Assembly: GCF_004364555.1 (NCBI RefSeq)
Contig: NZ_SOAM01000002.1
Location: forward strand, 434,001 to 498,000
Reading direction: 5' to 3'
DNA: 64,000 bases
Origin: Amnibacterium kyonggiense
GTDB lineage: Bacteria > Actinomycetota > Actinomycetes > Actinomycetales > Microbacteriaceae
In this document: positions 26,104-35,096 of the stretch, one piece after another
How positions within the stretch are numbered: the stretch's first letter is position 1
How the letters are laid out: the number at the start of each line of letters is the position of its first letter
Translations under genes and position numbers: made by a program
Notes under the pieces: model-generated
Told to the model about the DNA's origin: nothing
Databases searched by the model: none
What the model saw: only the letters and a program-made list of their open reading frames with translations

Positions 26104-26628
26104 ATGCCGTACTCGCTGTACCTCGCCGGCCCGGAGGTCTTCCTCCCGAACGCGCGCGAGGTCGTCGACGAGCAGCGGCGCGTCTGCCGCTCGGCCGGCC
26201 TGACCCCGATCTCGCCGCTCGACAAGGGCGACGGCCCGGGCGACCAGACCGTCAGCCGGCAGGACAGAATCTTCGCGGGCAACATCGCGCTCATCCACGC
26301 CGCTGACGCGATCGTCGCGAACGTGCAGCCGTTCCGCGGCCCCGATCCCGACGCCGGCACCGCGTTCGAGGTCGGCTACGCGCACGCCCTCGGCAAGCCG
26401 ATCTACCTGTGGGCGGAGGACGTCGCGTCGAACCGGGAGCGCGTCGAGCGCGCGTTCGGCCCGCTGCACCGGCGCGCGGACGGCATGCTCGCCGACCGCG
26501 ACGGCCTCATGGTCGAGGACTTCGGCGGCCCGGTGAACCTCATGCTCGTCTCCCCCGCGACGGTCGTGCTCGGCTCGTTCGCCGCCTGCATCGCCCGCGT
26601 CGCGGAGGACGTCCGGATCCACGTCTGA
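26104..26628 (+). CDS. Nucleoside 2-deoxyribosyltransferase-like protein (copy 1)
   Basis: A 174-residue protein of the NDT Rossmann-like family that cleaves or exchanges the N-glycosidic bond of 2'-deoxynucleosides. It opens with SLYLAGPEVFLPN, binds via RIFAGNIALIHAADAIVANV, and has GPDPDAGTAFEVGYAHALGKPIYLW with the catalytic Glu. A C-terminal NLMLVSP closes the active site. A second copy at 37358-37882 has the same length and motifs. ATG 26104 has little ribosome-site similarity. It is convergent with the lipid kinase, with palindrome copy E between. Confidence 0.88.
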   Translation: MPYSLYLAGPEVFLPNAREVVDEQRRVCRSAGLTPISPLDKGDGPGDQTVSRQDRIFAGNIALIHAADAIVANVQPFRGPDPDAGTAFEVGYAHALGKPIYLWAEDVASNRERVERAFGPLHRRADGMLADRDGLMVEDFGGPVNLMLVSPATVVLGSFAACIARVAEDVRIHV

Positions 26629-26642
26629 CGACCGCGCGCGAG

Positions 26643-26728
26643 GTTCGCGGATCCGGAGATCCGGCGCGACACCCCGAGCAGCGGACCCGAATCGCGGCGT
26701 GTCGCCGAGGATCTCCGGATCCGCGAGC
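26643..26728. repeat. Dispersed palindrome family, divergent copy E
   Basis: About 86 bp between convergent genes. The inner arms CGACACCCCG and CGGCGTGTCG match the family, but the outer arms are GCGGATCCGGAGATCC and GGATCTCCGGATCCGC, not the GGATCAGGACGGATT type; they still pair with each other. This compensated change in both arms suggests selection for the hairpin. It would serve as terminator for both flanking genes. Confidence 0.75.
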
Positions 26729-26737
26729 GGCCCCGCC

Positions 26738-27778
26738 TCAGGAGGAGGTCGAGTCCGCCTCCGCGAGGGACGAGCCCTCCTGCTCCCCCTCCTCGGCCAC
26801 GTCCGCCGGCACCCGCACGGTGAGCGCGCCGGGCGCCACGGTCACGACCATGCCGAGCGCCTTCCCCAGCGGGTCGCCGTCGAGCTCGATCTCCTGCGGG
26901 TGGTCGAGCCGCACGCGGAACTCCTGCCCGCGCAGGTAGTTGATCGACTTCACCTCCCGCTCGCGGAACCGGCGCCCGAGCTTCGTCCGCCGGACGACGC
27001 CGTTCTCCCAGAGCACCTTCACGAAGACCTGGATCCAGCCGACGAGCTCCTCCGGCCGCAGGATCACGACGTCGAGCTGCCCGTCGTCGACCGCGGCCTC
27101 CGGCAGCAGCAGGATGTTGCCCGGCAGCGAGCCCGCGTTCCCGACGATGACGGTGTTCACCCGCATGTGCCGCACCTCGCCGCCGTCGAGCGAGAAGCGC
27201 GCGCGCAGCAGGTTGTCGCCGCGGAGCACGGTCGCGAACGCCTTCACGTAGGCGAGCCAGCCGACCTTCGCCTTCAGGTCGTCGTCCGTCGCGCTGAGCA
27301 TCTTCGCGTCGATGCCGAACCCGGCCATGACCAGGAACGCGTGCTTCGAGTGCCCGCCGTCGGCGCGGCGGATGTCGATCAGGCCGGCGTCGATCGACCG
27401 GTCGCCGCCCGAGAACGCGGCGTGCACCGAGTGCTCCATGTCGTTCAGCGTCAGCGACAGGTTGCGGGCGAGGAGGTTGCCGGTGCCGGAGGGCAGCAGC
27501 GCGAGGGACGCGTGCGTGCCCTGCAGCGCCTCCGCGACCTCGCGGACGGTGCCGTCGCCGCCGGCGGCGAGCACCATCGTCGCGCCGGCGTCGAGCGCCT
27601 GCCGCGCCTGACCGCCCCCGGCGTCGTCCTCCGAGGTCTCGTACCAGAGCGAGGGCTCCCAGCCCGCGGCGCGCTCCTCCGCCTCGACGACGGGCCGGAG
27701 GTCGTCCAGCTCGACCTTCACGGGGTTGTAGACGACGGCGGCGAGCTTGCGCCGCCCGGTCTCAGAGGAGTCGCTCAT
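26738..27778 (-). CDS. Diacylglycerol kinase family lipid kinase
   Basis: A 346-residue soluble or membrane-surface kinase of the DagK/YegS family, which phosphorylates diacylglycerol or related lipids with ATP. The nucleotide motif GGDGT is at residues 73-77, followed by LALLPSGTGNLLARNL, the second conserved loop. The C-terminal beta-sandwich contains the IELDGDPLG segment typical of the family. It begins at ATG 27778, with no close upstream partner; the 172-bp gap to the cupredoxin gene holds small hairpins only. Confidence 0.92.
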   Translation of the reverse strand: MSDSSETGRRKLAAVVYNPVKVELDDLRPVVEAEERAAGWEPSLWYETSEDDAGGGQARQALDAGATMVLAAGGDGTVREVAEALQGTHASLALLPSGTGNLLARNLSLTLNDMEHSVHAAFSGGDRSIDAGLIDIRRADGGHSKHAFLVMAGFGIDAKMLSATDDDLKAKVGWLAYVKAFATVLRGDNLLRARFSLDGGEVRHMRVNTVIVGNAGSLPGNILLLPEAAVDDGQLDVVILRPEELVGWIQVFVKVLWENGVVRRTKLGRRFREREVKSINYLRGQEFRVRLDHPQEIELDGDPLGKALGMVVTVAPGALTVRVPADVAEEGEQEGSSLAEADSTSS

Positions 27779-27950
27779 AGGTCAGAGCACTCTGCTGCAT
27801 GCCGGCTGCACGGAACACCCCCCACGACTGGGTGTCCGCTGCACAGGTGCTCGAGTCCTCACGTGCTGCAGGGCGAGCGGCCGCGCCCACGACCGCCGTG
27901 CACGGCGGCGGACCCGCACCACCAGGACGCGGGCCCGCCGTCGCTCGCGG

Positions 27951-28958
27951 TCAGTGCCGCGGGTGGTGATGGTGCCGCGGGAGGACGATCACCGTGCCGA
28001 CCATGCCCATCGAGTCGTGCAGCGCGCAGATGTAGTGGTACGTGCCGGGCTTCACGAACCGGACGCGGAACGTGGCGCCGGGTGGCTGGATGCCGGAGTT
28101 GAGGTCCCCGCCCCGGTAGTGCCGCGGATGACCGGAGGGCGCGAAGACGTCCGTCGGCTCCTTCCCGAAGGTCACGGCGTGCGGCGCACCCATCCCGATG
28201 TTCGCGAACGTCACGGTGCGTCCCGCTCGAACGCGCACGGTGGGCCGGACGAAGCGCATCAGCATCGCCTTCCCGTCGTCGTTGCCCTCGATGACCCGGC
28301 GGTGCGTCGCCTGCTGCTTCGTCGCCGCCCAGAGGCGGTACCCGTCGGCCAGCACGGCCTTCGCCTGGTGCGCGGCCTGGCGGTCGTACTGCGCCTGCGT
28401 GAAGGGCAGGTGGGCGTGCCGCGGGCGGACGTGGACCGTCCCCTTCATCGCCTTGCCGTGGACGATGCACCAGTAGGTGAAGGTCCCGGGGCGCCCGAAC
28501 GACAGGCGGTAGTCGCGGACCGTCGGCATCCCGAGCACGGGCCCGCGCTCCGTCGTGAGCACGCCGGAGTTGAAGTAGTGCCCGGGGCGGTATCGGTCAC
28601 CGCCCTGCCGGAGCGTGTCGAGCGGGTCCTTCGGGTCGAACGGCTTGAGCGCCTGATGCCGCGCGAGGAACGTGACGGTGTGGATCTCCGTCGAGCCCGC
28701 GGTCCAGCGGATCGCGTCGCCCGAGTGGATCCAGATGTTCGATGGCAGGTAGCGCATGCCCTGGATCGCCTTGTCGGGCGACTCGTTGCCGACCTGGACG
28801 CTCCAGGTGGTGTGGTGATGGTGGCCGTGGTGCGCGGGCGTCGGCAGCGCGGCACCCGTCACGGTCATGGGAAGCACGAACGCGGCGAGCGCCGTGACGA
28901 AGGCGGTCAGCAGTCGCAGCCCTTTCGGCTGCGACTCGACCGATGAGGTGGTGGTCAT
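27951..28958 (-). CDS. Exported protein with two cupredoxin domains
   Basis: A 335-residue exported protein. After a signal segment (LLTAFVTALAAFVLPMTVTGAALP) come a His-rich stretch (HHGHHHH), a first cupredoxin domain with ligands in STEIHTVTF and TYWCIVHGKAM, a linker, a second cupredoxin domain with APHAVTF and YHYICALHDSMGM, and a His-rich tail. The His-Cys-His-Met sets of both domains fit type-1 (blue) copper sites. A role in copper binding, electron transfer or copper handling is likely. The start is ATG 28958 with AAAGG upstream. It is not obviously in an operon. Confidence 0.88.
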   Translation of the reverse strand: MTTTSSVESQPKGLRLLTAFVTALAAFVLPMTVTGAALPTPAHHGHHHHTTWSVQVGNESPDKAIQGMRYLPSNIWIHSGDAIRWTAGSTEIHTVTFLARHQALKPFDPKDPLDTLRQGGDRYRPGHYFNSGVLTTERGPVLGMPTVRDYRLSFGRPGTFTYWCIVHGKAMKGTVHVRPRHAHLPFTQAQYDRQAAHQAKAVLADGYRLWAATKQQATHRRVIEGNDDGKAMLMRFVRPTVRVRAGRTVTFANIGMGAPHAVTFGKEPTDVFAPSGHPRHYRGGDLNSGIQPPGATFRVRFVKPGTYHYICALHDSMGMVGTVIVLPRHHHHPRH

Positions 28959-29277
28959 GGTGCGACCTTTCTGATGTGGAGACCGGTCGTGCCGGCGGTG
29001 GCTGGGATGGAGCGCGACGGATCGGCGGCACTCCGTGACGGGATCGGAGGGCGGCGGAGGCGGGCGGGCAGGACGGAACAGGCGCACGAGGACACCTCGA
29101 GGTCGGCATGGGCGGCGAGGGGTGCCCGCGGAACCCCTCCCGCTGCGCACCCCGTTCGGACCCCGTCACGGTCCGTCGGGGCGTCCGGGACGACCACGGA
29201 CTTAAGGCCCGCTCATCGCCCGCGTCCAGCGGGCGGTCGGCAGCCGACGCGGGCCCGCACCGCGTACCGTCGCTCGG
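28959..29277. other. 319-bp gene-free gap, divergent
   Basis: The gap between the cupredoxin gene (minus) and the CxxC/HNH-like gene (plus) must hold both promoters. A minus-strand open frame through it ends with an ATGA overlap to the cupredoxin start, but its translation is Arg/Pro/Ser-rich and looks like a shadow. No operator, riboswitch or strong hairpin was recognised. Confidence 0.5.
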
Positions 29278-29724
29278 GTGAGCACCCTGCAGCAGGTCGG
29301 CGACAAGGACGGCTGGCGCTGCTGGCTCTGCGACGAGCCGGTCGACCCCGACATGAGCGTCAACGACCCGCGCGGTCCGAGCATCGACGCGGTCGTGACG
29401 AACGCGAAGGCGAAGAAGGGCGCGCCCGCGCAGGAGCGCCTCGCTCACCGCGCCTGCAACACGCGCAAGGGCGCGGTGAAGGCGGTCGTGCCGTGGCGGT
29501 CGGACCTCTTCGTGGTCGACCCCGCGCCGATCGTCGACGCGGTCGAGCGGCTCTCCCGCAAGGGCGGGAAGGAGGTCGTCGCCCGCTGCCCGAGCCGCGA
29601 CGACGCCGAGCAGGCGAGCGAGTGGCTCCTCGACCGGCTCTCGCGCCTCGCCCCGGACACCGCGTTCTCGACGGAGGTCAAGCCGGGCGGCGGGCAGTTC
29701 CTCCTGGCGCTCGTCGCCCGCTGA
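29278..29724 (+). CDS. CxxC/HNH-like protein
   Basis: A 148-residue protein. Its N-terminal 65 residues contain WRCWLCDEPVDPD and, after a basic linker, RLAHRACNTRKG: a Cys-x2-Cys ... His-x2-Cys-Asn arrangement like the zinc-stabilised HNH nuclease fold, with the Asn and following Lys typical of HNH. The C-terminal 80 residues form a helix-strand domain ending FLLALVAR that I do not recognise. Nuclease activity is only possible; the first catalytic His of a canonical HNH is not obvious. The start is GTG 29278. No operon partner. Confidence 0.65.
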   Translation: MSTLQQVGDKDGWRCWLCDEPVDPDMSVNDPRGPSIDAVVTNAKAKKGAPAQERLAHRACNTRKGAVKAVVPWRSDLFVVDPAPIVDAVERLSRKGGKEVVARCPSRDDAEQASEWLLDRLSRLAPDTAFSTEVKPGGGQFLLALVAR

Positions 29725-29824
29725 CGACGGGCTCCCCGCGACCTCCGGCCGGGGGCGATCTGCGCGCGACGAGCCCCCTCCCGTAGGCTCCCGGCGTTCG
29801 GCAGGCGGGCTCGGAGGTGCGGAC

Positions 29825-31531
29825 GTGGGGGCACCGCAGGAGCTGATCGCCGGTCGCTACCGCCTCGAGCGGCGCATCGCCGCCGACGGCATGGGCGTCG
29901 TCTGGGAGGCGCGGGACGAGCTCCTGCGGCGGACGGTCGCGGTGAAGCAGCTGCGGACCACCGCGGGCGTCCCGGAGGACGAGGCGGACCTCGCGAAGCA
30001 GCGGGCGATGCGTGAGGCCCGCATCACCGCGCGCCTGCACCACCAGCACGCGGTCCCCGTCTTCGACTCGGTCGAGCACGACGGCGAGCCCTGCCTCGTC
30101 ATGCAGTACGTGCCGTCGGAGCCGCTGTCGGCGGTGATCAAGCGGCGCGGGGGGCTGCCCGTCGCGGAGGTCGCGCGCATCGGCGCGGAGGTCGCCGACG
30201 CGCTCGCCGCCGCCCACGCGCTCGGCATCGTGCACCGGGACGTGAAGCCGGGGAACATCCTCATCGCCGACGTGGACGGCTCGGCGATGCTCAGCGACTT
30301 CGGCATCTCGCACGCCCTGGGCGACGCGACCCTCACCTCGACCGGCTTCATGCACGGCACGCCCGCCTACCTGGCGCCGGAGGTCGCGCGCGGCGACGAG
30401 TCGACCTTCGCCTCCGACGTCTTCTCCCTCGGCTCGACGCTCTACGCGGCGTCCGAGGGCCGGCCGCCGTTCGGCGAGGAGCCGAACTCGATCGCCGTCC
30501 TGCACCGCGTCGCGGTCGGCGGGTTCCAGGCGCCGACCGACAGCGGCCCGCTCGGCCCGCTGCTGCTGCAGATGATGGCCTCGGAGCCGGACGACCGGCC
30601 CACGATGCAGGAGGTCGCGCGTCGCCTCGCCGCGCTGCACGCGGACCTCGGCGAGGAGCTCGTGCCGACGCTCCCGCTCGCGGCCCGCGAGCAGGCTGCG
30701 GAGGACGACCCCGACCAGCCGACCGCGTGGGTGCCCGTCGAGCACGACGCTCCGGCGACCCTCGTCGCCGAGGCCGTGGCGACGCCCGAGGACACCCCTG
30801 CCGCCGAGGAGCCGGCTCCCGCGGACACCGCGTCGCACCCGACCGGGCCGCGGGCCGCGACCGCTCCGGTGCCTCGCTCCGCACCGCCTCCCCCGGCGGA
30901 GGCCGGCGACGCCGGGAACGGCGGCTCGGACGACCGGCCACGCCGCCGCCGGGCGGTCGTGATCGGCGTGCTCGTCGCCGTGGTGCTGCTCGCCGCGCTG
31001 GCGGTGGGCCTGCTGCTCCTCATCCGCCCGGGGGCGCCCTCGACGGGCATCCGCTCCCCCGCCGCGGGCCCGTCGGCGTCCACATCGGCGCCGGCTGCCT
31101 CGCCCTCGGCGACGCCGTCCGCGTCCACCCCGTCCCCGACGCCCTCCACCCCGTCGCCGCCCCCGTCGTCATCGAGCCCGGCGCCCACCCCCTCCTCGAC
31201 GCCGAGCACGAGCAGCGGGAACGGCACCGCCACCTCGCCAGTCGCCGCGATCGAGCGCTACTACACGCTCGTGCCGGGGAACACCGACGCCGCGTGGCCG
31301 CTGATGACCGCCGACTACCAGCAGAACCACGCGGGCGGCCGGGCCGCGTACGACGAGTTCTGGGCGCAGGTCCGCTCCATCCGGGCGACGAACGTCCGGC
31401 AGATCGGCCCGGACCAGGTCGAGGCGACCCTCACCTACACGCGCGCGAGCGGCGTCGAGGTGGACGACACCACGTTCCGGCTCGTCCGCGAGGGCGGCGT
31501 GCTGAAGATCGCCGACTCCGCCGTTCGCTGA
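29825..31531 (+). CDS. Transmembrane Ser/Thr protein kinase with extracellular NTF2-like domain
   Basis: A 568-residue receptor-type kinase. ATP-binding Lys41, the catalytic HRDVKPGN (residues 138-145) and DFG (158-160) are intact, so it should be active. After the kinase domain (to about 280) comes an Ala/Pro/Thr linker, a membrane span VVIGVLVAVVLLAALAVGLLLL, a Ser/Pro/Thr-rich stalk, and an exterior domain (AIERYYTLVPGNTDAAWPLMTADYQ...) resembling NTF2-like folds, a likely ligand sensor. GTG 29825 is preceded by GGAGGT. A shorter paralogue lies at 41271-42662. Confidence 0.9.
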   Translation: MGAPQELIAGRYRLERRIAADGMGVVWEARDELLRRTVAVKQLRTTAGVPEDEADLAKQRAMREARITARLHHQHAVPVFDSVEHDGEPCLVMQYVPSEPLSAVIKRRGGLPVAEVARIGAEVADALAAAHALGIVHRDVKPGNILIADVDGSAMLSDFGISHALGDATLTSTGFMHGTPAYLAPEVARGDESTFASDVFSLGSTLYAASEGRPPFGEEPNSIAVLHRVAVGGFQAPTDSGPLGPLLLQMMASEPDDRPTMQEVARRLAALHADLGEELVPTLPLAAREQAAEDDPDQPTAWVPVEHDAPATLVAEAVATPEDTPAAEEPAPADTASHPTGPRAATAPVPRSAPPPPAEAGDAGNGGSDDRPRRRRAVVIGVLVAVVLLAALAVGLLLLIRPGAPSTGIRSPAAGPSASTSAPAASPSATPSASTPSPTPSTPSPPPSSSSPAPTPSSTPSTSSGNGTATSPVAAIERYYTLVPGNTDAAWPLMTADYQQNHAGGRAAYDEFWAQVRSIRATNVRQIGPDQVEATLTYTRASGVEVDDTTFRLVREGGVLKIADSAVR

Positions 31532-31585
31532 CGACCGAATCGCGGCGCCAGGACCTCCGCATCCGGGCGGGCGGAGGATGACCCG

Positions 31586-32704
31586 GTGACCGAGGATCCC
31601 CGCCTGTTCGTCGTCCGCGACTTCGCGACCGAGTCCGGCGCGGTGCTGCCGGAGGCGCGCCTCGCCTACCGGACATTCGGCTCGCCCGACGCGCCGCGCG
31701 GCGCGGTCCTGGTCCCGTCGCACTTCATGGCGGGCTCCGCGGACAACGACTTCGTGATCGGCGACGGCCTCGCGCTCGACCCCGCCGAGTTCTTCGTGGT
31801 CGCGACCGAGCTGCTCGGGAACGGCGTCTCGTCGTCGCCGAGCACCACGCCGCCGCCGTTCGACGGTCCCCGCTTCCCGGTGACGACGATCCGCGACTCG
31901 GTGGCGCTGATCCGGCGGCTGCTCGTCGAGGAGCTCGGCGTCGACCATCTCGCCGCGGTCGTCGGCTTCTCGATGGGCGCGATGCAGGCGTTCCAGCTCG
32001 CCGTCAGCGCGCCCGGGTTCATCGACCGCGTCGTCGCGCTCGCGGGCACGGCCCGGTGCACACCGCACGGCGTCGCCCGCCTGGAGGGGCAGCTCGCGGC
32101 GCTGTTCGCCGACCCGACCTTCGCGGATGGTGACTACGCCGAGCAGCCGGCGACCGGCATCCAGGCCTTCGGCACGGTCTGGGCGGCGTGGCTGTACTCG
32201 CAGCAGTGGTGGCGGGACGAGCTGTGGCGGGAGTCGGACCCGGACGCCACCTTCGACTCCACGATGGCGGCGTTCCGCGACGACTTCCTCCCGGGCGCCG
32301 ACGCGAACGACGTCGTCCTCCACTGCCGCACCTGGCAGCAGCACGACGTCGGCACGACGCCCGGCTTCGACGGCGACACCGCCGCGGCGCTCGCCTCGAT
32401 CACCGTTCCGGTCCTCGTCATGCCGGGCGCGACCGACCTCTACTTCCCCGCCGACGACGCCCGGCTGGAGGCGCGGAGCATCCCGCAGGCGACGTTCCTC
32501 CCGATCCCGTCGCTCTGGGGCCACCCGGCCGGCGCGGGCGAGGCCCCTGCGGACCGCGACTTCCTCAACGACGCGATCCGGCGGTTCCTCGCGGGCGAGG
32601 CGATCCCGGAGGCGGAGGACCTCTCGCGGGGCCGGGGCGAGATCGAGAGGACGGACGACGAGCCCGTCCGTCGGCCCGCCCCGGGAGGCGAGGCCGTCGG
32701 CTAG
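31586..32704 (+). CDS. MetX-like alpha/beta hydrolase (homoserine acetyltransferase family)
   Basis: A 372-residue alpha/beta-hydrolase-fold protein of the MetX/homoserine O-acetyltransferase family. The opening (AYRTFGSP) and the oxyanion segment VPSHFMAGS resemble it; the nucleophile elbow is GFSMGAMQAFQLA and the catalytic His lies in SLWGHPAGAG. True homoserine acetyltransferases have a different elbow context, so this is more likely a hydrolase or an acyltransferase of the family with another substrate. The start is GTG 31586 after GCGGAGG. Its stop shares CTAG with the stop of the convergent permease gene. Confidence 0.82.
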   Translation: MTEDPRLFVVRDFATESGAVLPEARLAYRTFGSPDAPRGAVLVPSHFMAGSADNDFVIGDGLALDPAEFFVVATELLGNGVSSSPSTTPPPFDGPRFPVTTIRDSVALIRRLLVEELGVDHLAAVVGFSMGAMQAFQLAVSAPGFIDRVVALAGTARCTPHGVARLEGQLAALFADPTFADGDYAEQPATGIQAFGTVWAAWLYSQQWWRDELWRESDPDATFDSTMAAFRDDFLPGADANDVVLHCRTWQQHDVGTTPGFDGDTAAALASITVPVLVMPGATDLYFPADDARLEARSIPQATFLPIPSLWGHPAGAGEAPADRDFLNDAIRRFLAGEAIPEAEDLSRGRGEIERTDDEPVRRPAPGGEAVG

Positions 32705-34305
32705 CGCCCCCGCATCTCGAAGCGCTTCGTCACGGCGCGCTCGACCAGTCCGATGCCTCCGTAGAGCAGAACGGACACCCCGACGATCACGACCGATTCC
32801 GACCACAGCGCGTCGAATCGCGAGGCCGCGTAATCCTGCACGAGCATGCTGCCGAGCCCTTCACCGGTGGCGAGCCATTCGGCGAGCGTCGCTCCGGCGA
32901 CCGCCCCGGGCACGGCGACGCGAGCGGCCGCGAACAGCGCCGGGATCGCGTACAGGAGACGCACCCGGGTCATCACCTGCGCGGTCGAGCCGCCCATCGA
33001 CAGCACGACGTCGCAGGCGAGCGCCGGCGTCGATCGCAGCGCGGTCGCGACGGTGACGAGCGTCGGGAAGAAGGTGACGAGCGTCACGATCACCGTCACA
33101 CCGCCGAGGCCGCGCCCGAACACCAGCGCGAGCAGCGGCGTCATCGCGACGATGGGGATCGAGCGCATCACGATCGCGATCGGCATCACGAACCGTTCCG
33201 CGCCGGCGCTCGACACGATGAGGACCGCGATGCCGCTGGCGAGCACGGTCCCGACGACGTAGCCGAGCCCCGCGTCGCGCAGCGTGATGAGCAGCCCGTC
33301 GAGGATGACGGATCGATTCGCCGCGGCCTCCGAGTCGGACAGCAGGTAGCCGAGCACGTCGACCGGCGTCTTCGCGAAGTACGGGCTGAGCCCGAATGCC
33401 GCGATCACGCCCCACCAGACGGCGACGACGACGGCGATGGAACCGAGCAGGCCGAGCACTGCCGAGCCGGCGTTCCGAGCGGTGGCCAGGCCCGCCTCCG
33501 CTTGGATGTCCTGCCCGACCGCCGTCGAGACCTCCTTGCCGACCCACGGCGTGAGCAGCGCGCCGACCCGGCCGGTGCCCCAGTACACGACGCCGGCGAG
33601 CGCTGCCATCGTGAACGCGACGCCCCAGGCCCGCGGGATCTGGAACGCCGACTGCGCCTGCACGAGCAGGACGCCGAGCCCCTCGTTGGCGCCGAGGTAC
33701 TCGCCGAGGATCGTCCCGAGAACAGCGGCCGGCGCCGCGATCTGCAGCCCCGCGAAGAGGCTCGGCAGCATCGCCTTCACGCGGGTCCGCCGCAGGATCT
33801 CGCCCTCCGTGCCGCCCATCGAGCGGACGAGGTCGATCATGGTCGAGCTGACCGATCGCAGCCCCAGCACGCAGGCGACGAGCGTGGTGAAGAACACCGA
33901 GATCGCGGCGAGGATCTGCTTGGGGACGTCGTCCGGGAACAGCACCGTGAGGATCGGCGTGATCGCGACGAGCGGGACGCAGAAGGTCACGACGGCGACG
34001 CGCATGAGCACGCGCTCGGCCCACTCCACGCGGACGAAGACGACGGCGAGCACGATGGCGAGCGCGTTGCCTGCGACGTAGCCGATCGCCGCGTTCCGCA
34101 GGGTGGCCAGGATGTTGACCGGCCAGATGGAGAGATCACCGATCCACGCCGTCGCGACGGCCCACGGGGTCGGGACGACGCGGATGGGCGCGAGCAGCAG
34201 CGCCGCGACGGTCCAGAGCACGAGCACGACGGCGAGCGGCGGCAGGAACCGCAGGCGCCGCAGCCGCTGGAACCCACCCGGCCGCGGCATCGGCACGGCC
34301 GTCAT
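32701..34305 (-). CDS. Fused double permease of an NMT1/NitT-type ABC transporter
   Basis: A 534-residue membrane protein with two BPD-type permease units in tandem. Each half contains about six membrane spans and its own EAA-like coupling loop ([21 protein letters not shown] and [22 protein letters not shown]). In most NitT/TauT/SsuC-type systems the permease is a homodimer of a single-unit protein; the fusion makes a pseudo-heterodimer. It overlaps the upstream ATPase gene by 4 bp (ATGA), and is the last gene of the binding protein/MgsA-like/ATPase/permease operon. Confidence 0.9.
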   Translation of the reverse strand: MTAVPMPRPGGFQRLRRLRFLPPLAVVLVLWTVAALLLAPIRVVPTPWAVATAWIGDLSIWPVNILATLRNAAIGYVAGNALAIVLAVVFVRVEWAERVLMRVAVVTFCVPLVAITPILTVLFPDDVPKQILAAISVFFTTLVACVLGLRSVSSTMIDLVRSMGGTEGEILRRTRVKAMLPSLFAGLQIAAPAAVLGTILGEYLGANEGLGVLLVQAQSAFQIPRAWGVAFTMAALAGVVYWGTGRVGALLTPWVGKEVSTAVGQDIQAEAGLATARNAGSAVLGLLGSIAVVVAVWWGVIAAFGLSPYFAKTPVDVLGYLLSDSEAAANRSVILDGLLITLRDAGLGYVVGTVLASGIAVLIVSSAGAERFVMPIAIVMRSIPIVAMTPLLALVFGRGLGGVTVIVTLVTFFPTLVTVATALRSTPALACDVVLSMGGSTAQVMTRVRLLYAIPALFAAARVAVPGAVAGATLAEWLATGEGLGSMLVQDYAASRFDALWSESVVIVGVSVLLYGGIGLVERAVTKRFEMRGR

Positions 34306-35096
34306 GCGGCAGGTGCTCGGACGTCGCCGAACAGGCCCTGCGACAGGTGGTCGCAGTACGCGTGGAACTCGGGCGTCTGCATGACCTCCGCGGTCCTCGG
34401 CCGAGGCATGTCGATGTCGACGACCTCGACGACCCGGCCCGGCCGGGCAGCCATGAGCACGACCCGGTCGGCCAGGAACACGGCCTCGCTGATGCTGTGC
34501 GTGACGAGGAGGGAGGTCGTCGACCGCTCCCGCCAGATGCGCTGCAGCTCGAGGTTCAACCGGTACCGCGTGACCTCGTCGAGCGCCCCGAACGGCTCGT
34601 CGAGCAGCAGCGCGTCCGGCTCCATCGCGAGCGCTCGAGCGAGCGAGACGCGCTGCCGCATGCCCCCGGAGAGCTGCGACGGCTTCGCCCGCTCGAAGCC
34701 GGTCAGCCCCACTAGGTCGACGAGGTCCCGAACGGCGGCCTTATCGACCTTGCGGTGCGAGACCTCGTACGCGAGGGCGATGTTCCCCACCACGTCGCGC
34801 CAAGGAAGCAGGGCGGCGTCCTGGAACGCGACGCCGACCTTGTGAGCCGTTCGTGCCGCGCCCGGGGCGGCGCCGTGCAGCAGCGCCGTCCCGGAGGTCG
34901 CCTCCTCGAGGCCCGCGAAGATCCGGAGGAGCGTCGACTTGCCGCAGCCCGAGGGCCCGAGCAGGGCGGTGAACTCCCCCTCCTTCGTCACGAGGTCGAT
35001 GCCGTCGAGCGCTCGGACGGCGGCACCCGACGCCCCGAACTCCTTCACGACCTCCTCGGCGACGAGGCCGAGACGGTCCGCTGGTGCGGCGGTCAC
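34302..35096 (-). CDS. ABC transporter ATP-binding protein, NitT/TauT type
   Basis: A 264-residue ATPase. Walker A is GPSGCGKST (residues 47-55), the signature is LSGGMRQR, Walker [12 protein letters not shown], and the switch His lies in VTHSISEA. The length and the ALDEVTR motif match the NitT/TauT/SsuB family of small-molecule importers. The start is GTG 35096, overlapping the preceding stop as GTGA. It pairs with the fused permease directly downstream and the NMT1-like binding protein upstream. Confidence 0.92.
   Translation of the reverse strand: MTAAPADRLGLVAEEVVKEFGASGAAVRALDGIDLVTKEGEFTALLGPSGCGKSTLLRIFAGLEEATSGTALLHGAAPGAARTAHKVGVAFQDAALLPWRDVVGNIALAYEVSHRKVDKAAVRDLVDLVGLTGFERAKPSQLSGGMRQRVSLARALAMEPDALLLDEPFGALDEVTRYRLNLELQRIWRERSTTSLLVTHSISEAVFLADRVVLMAARPGRVVEVVDIDMPRPRTAEVMQTPEFHAYCDHLSQGLFGDVRAPAA

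Noticed and set aside
28955-29197. Minus-strand 80-codon frame with an ATGA overlap to the cupredoxin gene
   Set aside because: Rich in Arg, Pro and Ser, no domain, no ribosome site; the overlap is likely chance.
31534-31577. Possible remnant of the dispersed palindrome after the Ser/Thr kinase
   Set aside because: Shares only short strings (CCGAATCGCGGCG, ATCCG) with the right half of copy E and has no pairing arm.
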